Shown one piece after another: positions 54,199-56,620 of a DNA stretch of 56,620 bases. The DNA lies in assembly GCA_016873515.1 (NCBI GenBank), contig VGXB01000011.1, positions 1-56,620 on the forward strand, given 5' to 3'. Source of the stretch: Nitrospira sp. (lineage in GTDB: Bacteria > Nitrospirota > Nitrospiria > Nitrospirales > Nitrospiraceae). The notes beneath the pieces are model-generated. The model worked only from the letters and a program-made list of their open reading frames with translations. It did not search any database and had not been told where the DNA came from. Made by a program: the position numbers and the translations under genes. Each line of letters begins with the position of its first letter. Position 1 is the stretch's first letter.

Positions 54199-54873
54199 TC
54201 ATCCGTTCGTTCTCCGCGTGACGAGTATCAACTCCAGATTGTTTTCCAAGTTGTTGACCACGACCCACGCTGTCGCGCCGGCCGTGCGGACTCGGGTTTT
54301 CCAGCGGGCCAGACGGTTGAGATGAAGACGTGGGTCGGCATTGTCCGTGCGCAGCTTCCTCATGTTGAGCGCTACAATACGAAAGCCATCCAGTTCAATC
54401 GGGAAATCGCAGACGATCCCTTTTCCCAATTCTTCCTGCATATCGGAGAGAATTACGATGGTTTTGATGCCGAACTTGGGCTCATTGAGATATTCGGCGC
54501 CTTGGATCAATGCCCCGGTGATGTCGGTATAGGCGCTGGGCTTGATCGCTTGGGTGAAGGTTTGAATCTTGTCTTTGAAGGTGCGTTTTTGTGACGTGAC
54601 CTGCGAGGGGCGCTTGTCAAACGTGACTTTGGCGACAATGTCCTTTTCGGTGAAGCTGCGGCTCTCCACCTTGGCCACGGCTAGCGAGTCCCCGGGATTC
54701 AACGTCGCCAGGAGGGAGGTGATGATTTTCGACGCCTTGTTGGCTTCTTGCGCATAGATGCTGGAGGTGTTCACCAGCATATACACGCCGTGGCTGTGCA
54801 TCCGACTGTCGCCGCAGGCGCCGGAGAGCAGCAGGCCCCAAAATAAAATGACGATGCTGAGAGGCTTCTTCAT
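54199..54873 (-). CDS. vWA-like lipoprotein with degenerate metal site
   Basis: A 224-residue protein with a lipoprotein signal (FWGLLLSGAC, lipobox Cys20). The mature part resembles a von Willebrand A domain: GVYMLVNTSSIYAQEANKAS in place of DxSxS (Asn for Asp, so the MIDAS is altered), then AYTDITGALIQGAEYLN and KTIVILSDMQEELGKG. The start overlaps by four bases the end of an alternative frame of the membrane-protein gene before it, so the two are probably one transcript. Function unknown. Confidence 0.7.
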   Translation of the reverse strand: MKKPLSIVILFWGLLLSGACGDSRMHSHGVYMLVNTSSIYAQEANKASKIITSLLATLNPGDSLAVAKVESRSFTEKDIVAKVTFDKRPSQVTSQKRTFKDKIQTFTQAIKPSAYTDITGALIQGAEYLNEPKFGIKTIVILSDMQEELGKGIVCDFPIELDGFRIVALNMRKLRTDNADPRLHLNRLARWKTRVRTAGATAWVVVNNLENNLELILVTRRTNG

Positions 54874-54903
54874 ACCGCTCTCTTGGATTTTACGAGCGCG
54901 CTG

Positions 54904-55257
54904 TCATCTGGAGCCACCGATGGAGCCACCGATGCACTGGAGCACGGGAAATTCTTGCAAATCCTTGCGGATGAGGTTGCCGACACGCTCGAATTCCCAA
55001 TCGATGCGGACGGCCTCACTGTCCTGGCTGTGGGCCAAGAACACCGCCTGATTGCGCAACTGCATGCCTTCTGCAGCCCGGAGCATCCACCGCGAGACGA
55101 ATCTGGTACCGTGGGAGGCCAGCGTGCATAACGAATGGATGATGCCGTGCATCGGCTTGCGCGCGGCGTAGAGAACGACCATGGCCAGGAGGCCCAGCGT
55201 GAACTCGGACAGGGCGACGTTGTCGGGCCACAAGAGCCACGCACTCCAGTTCGACAT
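54904..55257 (-). CDS. Small membrane protein of unknown function, C-terminus disturbed by a 12-base duplication
   Basis: A 117-residue protein (ATG 55257, MSNWSAWLLWPDNVALSEFT) with one membrane segment (LGLLAMVVLYAARKPMHGII) followed by a helical soluble part (EFERVGNLIRKDLQEFP). Its end, QCIGGSIGGSR, comes from two tandem copies of a 12-base unit (54910-54933). In another frame the same bases run on to a stop at 54870 that overlaps the vWA gene start, so a frameshift or duplication may have shortened the protein. An upstream ATG (55317) is less likely. Confidence 0.5.
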   Translation of the reverse strand: MSNWSAWLLWPDNVALSEFTLGLLAMVVLYAARKPMHGIIHSLCTLASHGTRFVSRWMLRAAEGMQLRNQAVFLAHSQDSEAVRIDWEFERVGNLIRKDLQEFPVLQCIGGSIGGSR

Positions 55258-55344
55258 GACCGGATCTCCCTTCACGGATACTGCGGTGTTCAATTGCTGA
55301 ATCTGCAAAGACATCACGGTGACTCCTCCCCCACGGCCTCTATC

Positions 55345-55380
55345 ACCAAAAGCAAGAAACAGGCTGAACGCCTGGTTTCT
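55345..55380 (-). terminator. Weak terminator-like hairpin
   Basis: On the minus strand AGAAACCAGGC (55380 to 55370) pairs with GCCTGTTTCT (55364 to 55355), one base bulged, followed by TGCTTTT. It lies downstream of thiD and before the membrane-protein gene. The T-run is poor. Confidence 0.35.
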
Positions 55381-55458
55381 CCAAGGGCCTGATTAGCTAG
55401 GAGATAGCGGGGCGTTCCGGGAGCACAGCGGTCAGAATTGTGCCAGCGTGCAGGGATC

Positions 55459-55512
55459 AGCCCACATTATTCATGGCGGTTGCAGTCGAAGCATGCATGA
55501 ATAATGCGGGCT
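55459..55512. repeat. Palindromic (REP-like) element downstream of thiD
   Basis: AGCCCACATTATTCATG (55459-55475) is inverted at 55496-55512 (CATGAATAATGCGGGCT), with 16 of 17 positions paired and a 20-base loop. It lies eight bases past the thiD stop and may act as a terminator or RNA stabiliser. A half copy occurs at 18191. Confidence 0.65.
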
Positions 55513-55520
55513 AGAAACAG

Positions 55521-56339
55521 TTAGCGGGCGGAGTCTTCAGATTGCTCGAGAAAATAGAAGTGATCGGTCGGTCCATGTCCATGGCCGATCGCCAGGCTAT
55601 GCCGGATTGCTTCGGTGAGATAGGTTTTGGCCGCGTGGACCGCGTCACTCACGGATTTGCCCTTTGCCAGATGCGCAGTAATGGCGGAGGCGAAGGTGCA
55701 GCCTGTCCCATGAGTGTGCGGGGTGTCGATAAATTCCCCTTTGAAGACGTTGAAAAATCGTCCGTCGTAGAGAAGATCTGTGGCGCGTTCCGCGAGCAGA
55801 TGCCCGCCTTTAATCAGCACATACTTGCAGCCAAATCCGTGAATCACCTTGGCCGCTCGCCGCGCATCGGCCAGCGACTTGATCTCGATGCCGGACAGTT
55901 GCTGGGCTTCATGCACGTTCGGCGTCACTACCAGGGCGAGCGGGAAGAGGCGCGTTTTCAAGACGTCGATTGCGTCTGGTTTCAAGAGAGAGTGACCACT
56001 CTTGGCAAGCATCACCGGATCGACGACGAGATTAACGACGTTTTGGGGCTTTAACATCGTGGCGACTGTGTTGACGATGGCGGCGGAACTGAGCATGCCG
56101 GTCTTGACGGCGGACACCTCAAAGTCATCGAACACGGCGTCAATTTGCGCAGCAATGATAGCGGGCGGCAATTCACAGACGTCCGTCACCTCCTCGGTAT
56201 TTTGAGCTGTAATCGCTGTGATCACCGACATGGCGAAGACGCCGTTGGCGGACATCGCCTTGATGTCGGCCTGAATGCCCGCGCCCCCCCCGGAATCGGA
56301 TCCGGCGATGGTCAGAACTTGCTTGCGTGTATTCGGCAT
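55521..56339 (-). CDS. thiD: Hydroxymethylpyrimidine (phosphate) kinase
   Basis: A 272-residue protein (ATG 56339, AGGA upstream; an upstream in-frame ATG at 56402 lacks support). It is a ribokinase-fold enzyme: LTIAGSDSGGGAGIQADIKA, NGVFAMSVITAITAQNTEEV, VKTGMLSSAAIVNTV, VVDPVMLAKSGHSLLKPDAI and the active-site DTPHTHGTGCTFASAITAHL. It phosphorylates HMP-P, the product of ThiC, to HMP-PP. It is 20 kb from thiC and thi4; no riboswitch is visible before it. Confidence 0.95.
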   Translation of the reverse strand: MPNTRKQVLTIAGSDSGGGAGIQADIKAMSANGVFAMSVITAITAQNTEEVTDVCELPPAIIAAQIDAVFDDFEVSAVKTGMLSSAAIVNTVATMLKPQNVVNLVVDPVMLAKSGHSLLKPDAIDVLKTRLFPLALVVTPNVHEAQQLSGIEIKSLADARRAAKVIHGFGCKYVLIKGGHLLAERATDLLYDGRFFNVFKGEFIDTPHTHGTGCTFASAITAHLAKGKSVSDAVHAAKTYLTEAIRHSLAIGHGHGPTDHFYFLEQSEDSAR

Positions 56340-56580
56340 GCGTGCTTGATCCTGATCACAGATTGAATTGGATTCCGTGCACCGCGTTCGGATCGAGGTC
56401 ATTATAATACTCAGAGCTTGCCATGTGTCCAGCTGCTTGTAGGGGAATCATGCGCTCTACTCTCACAGCAAGGTGTAATTTCAGTGGCGTGGTCCGTTGA
56501 CAGATCAAAAGGCGAAGTGTTACAGAAGCGAACCACAGGCGTGGCTGGCCGAAGAGCCCCGCCGTTACCCGGAGGAACTC

Positions 56581-56620
56581 ATGTCTGCTCCAGCATCCAC
56601 GCCTGCACCTGGCACCCCTG
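56581..56620 (+). CDS. Start of an unidentified gene (runs off the right edge)
   Basis: ATG at 56581 opens a frame, MSAPASTPAPGTP, to the end of the window, with GGAGG six bases before it. The Ala/Pro/Thr-rich start gives no family. The 56403-56580 gap should hold the promoters of this gene and of thiD; none was identified. Confidence 0.5.
   Translation, partial: MSAPASTPAPGTP

Overview
The window comes from a Nitrospira-type genome, most likely a complete ammonia oxidiser (comammox). The clearest sign is at the left edge. A minus-strand CDS that runs off the window begins like AmoC, with RGYD.S.WYDS followed by FWV.YQR.F.YSHG.DS. Upstream of it lies the usual amo accessory set amoE-amoD-amoD-copC-copD. 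These are family assignments made by reading the sequence; no database search was run.

Layout. 1-6.3 kb: on the minus strand, amoE, two amoD paralogues, copC, a CopD/cytochrome c/redoxin-like fusion and the start of amoC. Divergent from them are two bacterioferritin genes with complementary active sites, preceded by an 11-codon leader ORF. 6.3-7.0 kb: gene remnants and two terminators. 7.0-15.8 kb: an iron block on the minus strand, consisting of a Com-like zinc ribbon, a FecA-like TonB receptor, tonB-exbD-exbB, an FbpABC-type ferric ABC importer and fur, with Fur-box-like sites. 15.9-25.7 kb: a Panacea/SocA-like protein, an M32 carboxypeptidase, an RND pump with its adaptor, an EamA transporter and a NarL-type two-component pair. 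25.7-26.9 kb: a decayed island with a broken response regulator, a duplicated leader, a zinc-ribbon gene and IS4-like fragments. 27-31 kb: small single genes including SnoaL-like, GNAT, PhoD and a truncated haemoglobin. 31.2-36.6 kb: ygfZ, a degenerate receiver, a TPR protein, thi4 and thiC, with a TPP riboswitch and terminator ahead of thiC. 36.7-42.5 kb: nadA, ileS and lspA, then DUF2024 and uppP. 42.8-48.9 kb: a coiled-coil lipoprotein, an amidohydrolase pseudogene, a giant LplT-Aas-type fusion and another remnant. 48.9-56.6 kb: a membrane MutS-like ATPase, prmA, a MOSC protein, a methyltransferase, small envelope proteins, thiD, and the first 40 bases of one more gene.

How it fits together. 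Ammonia oxidation needs copper for AMO and much haem iron for hydroxylamine dehydrogenase and the cytochromes. This segment puts copper handling (CopC/CopD, AmoD/E), iron storage (Bfr), iron import (TonB system, Fbp) and the iron sensor (Fur) side by side. The thiamine genes thiC, thi4 and thiD lie at two sites; only thiC shows a visible riboswitch. The spaces between genes hold several palindromic repeats and many broken genes, so local turnover has been active although the core operons are intact.
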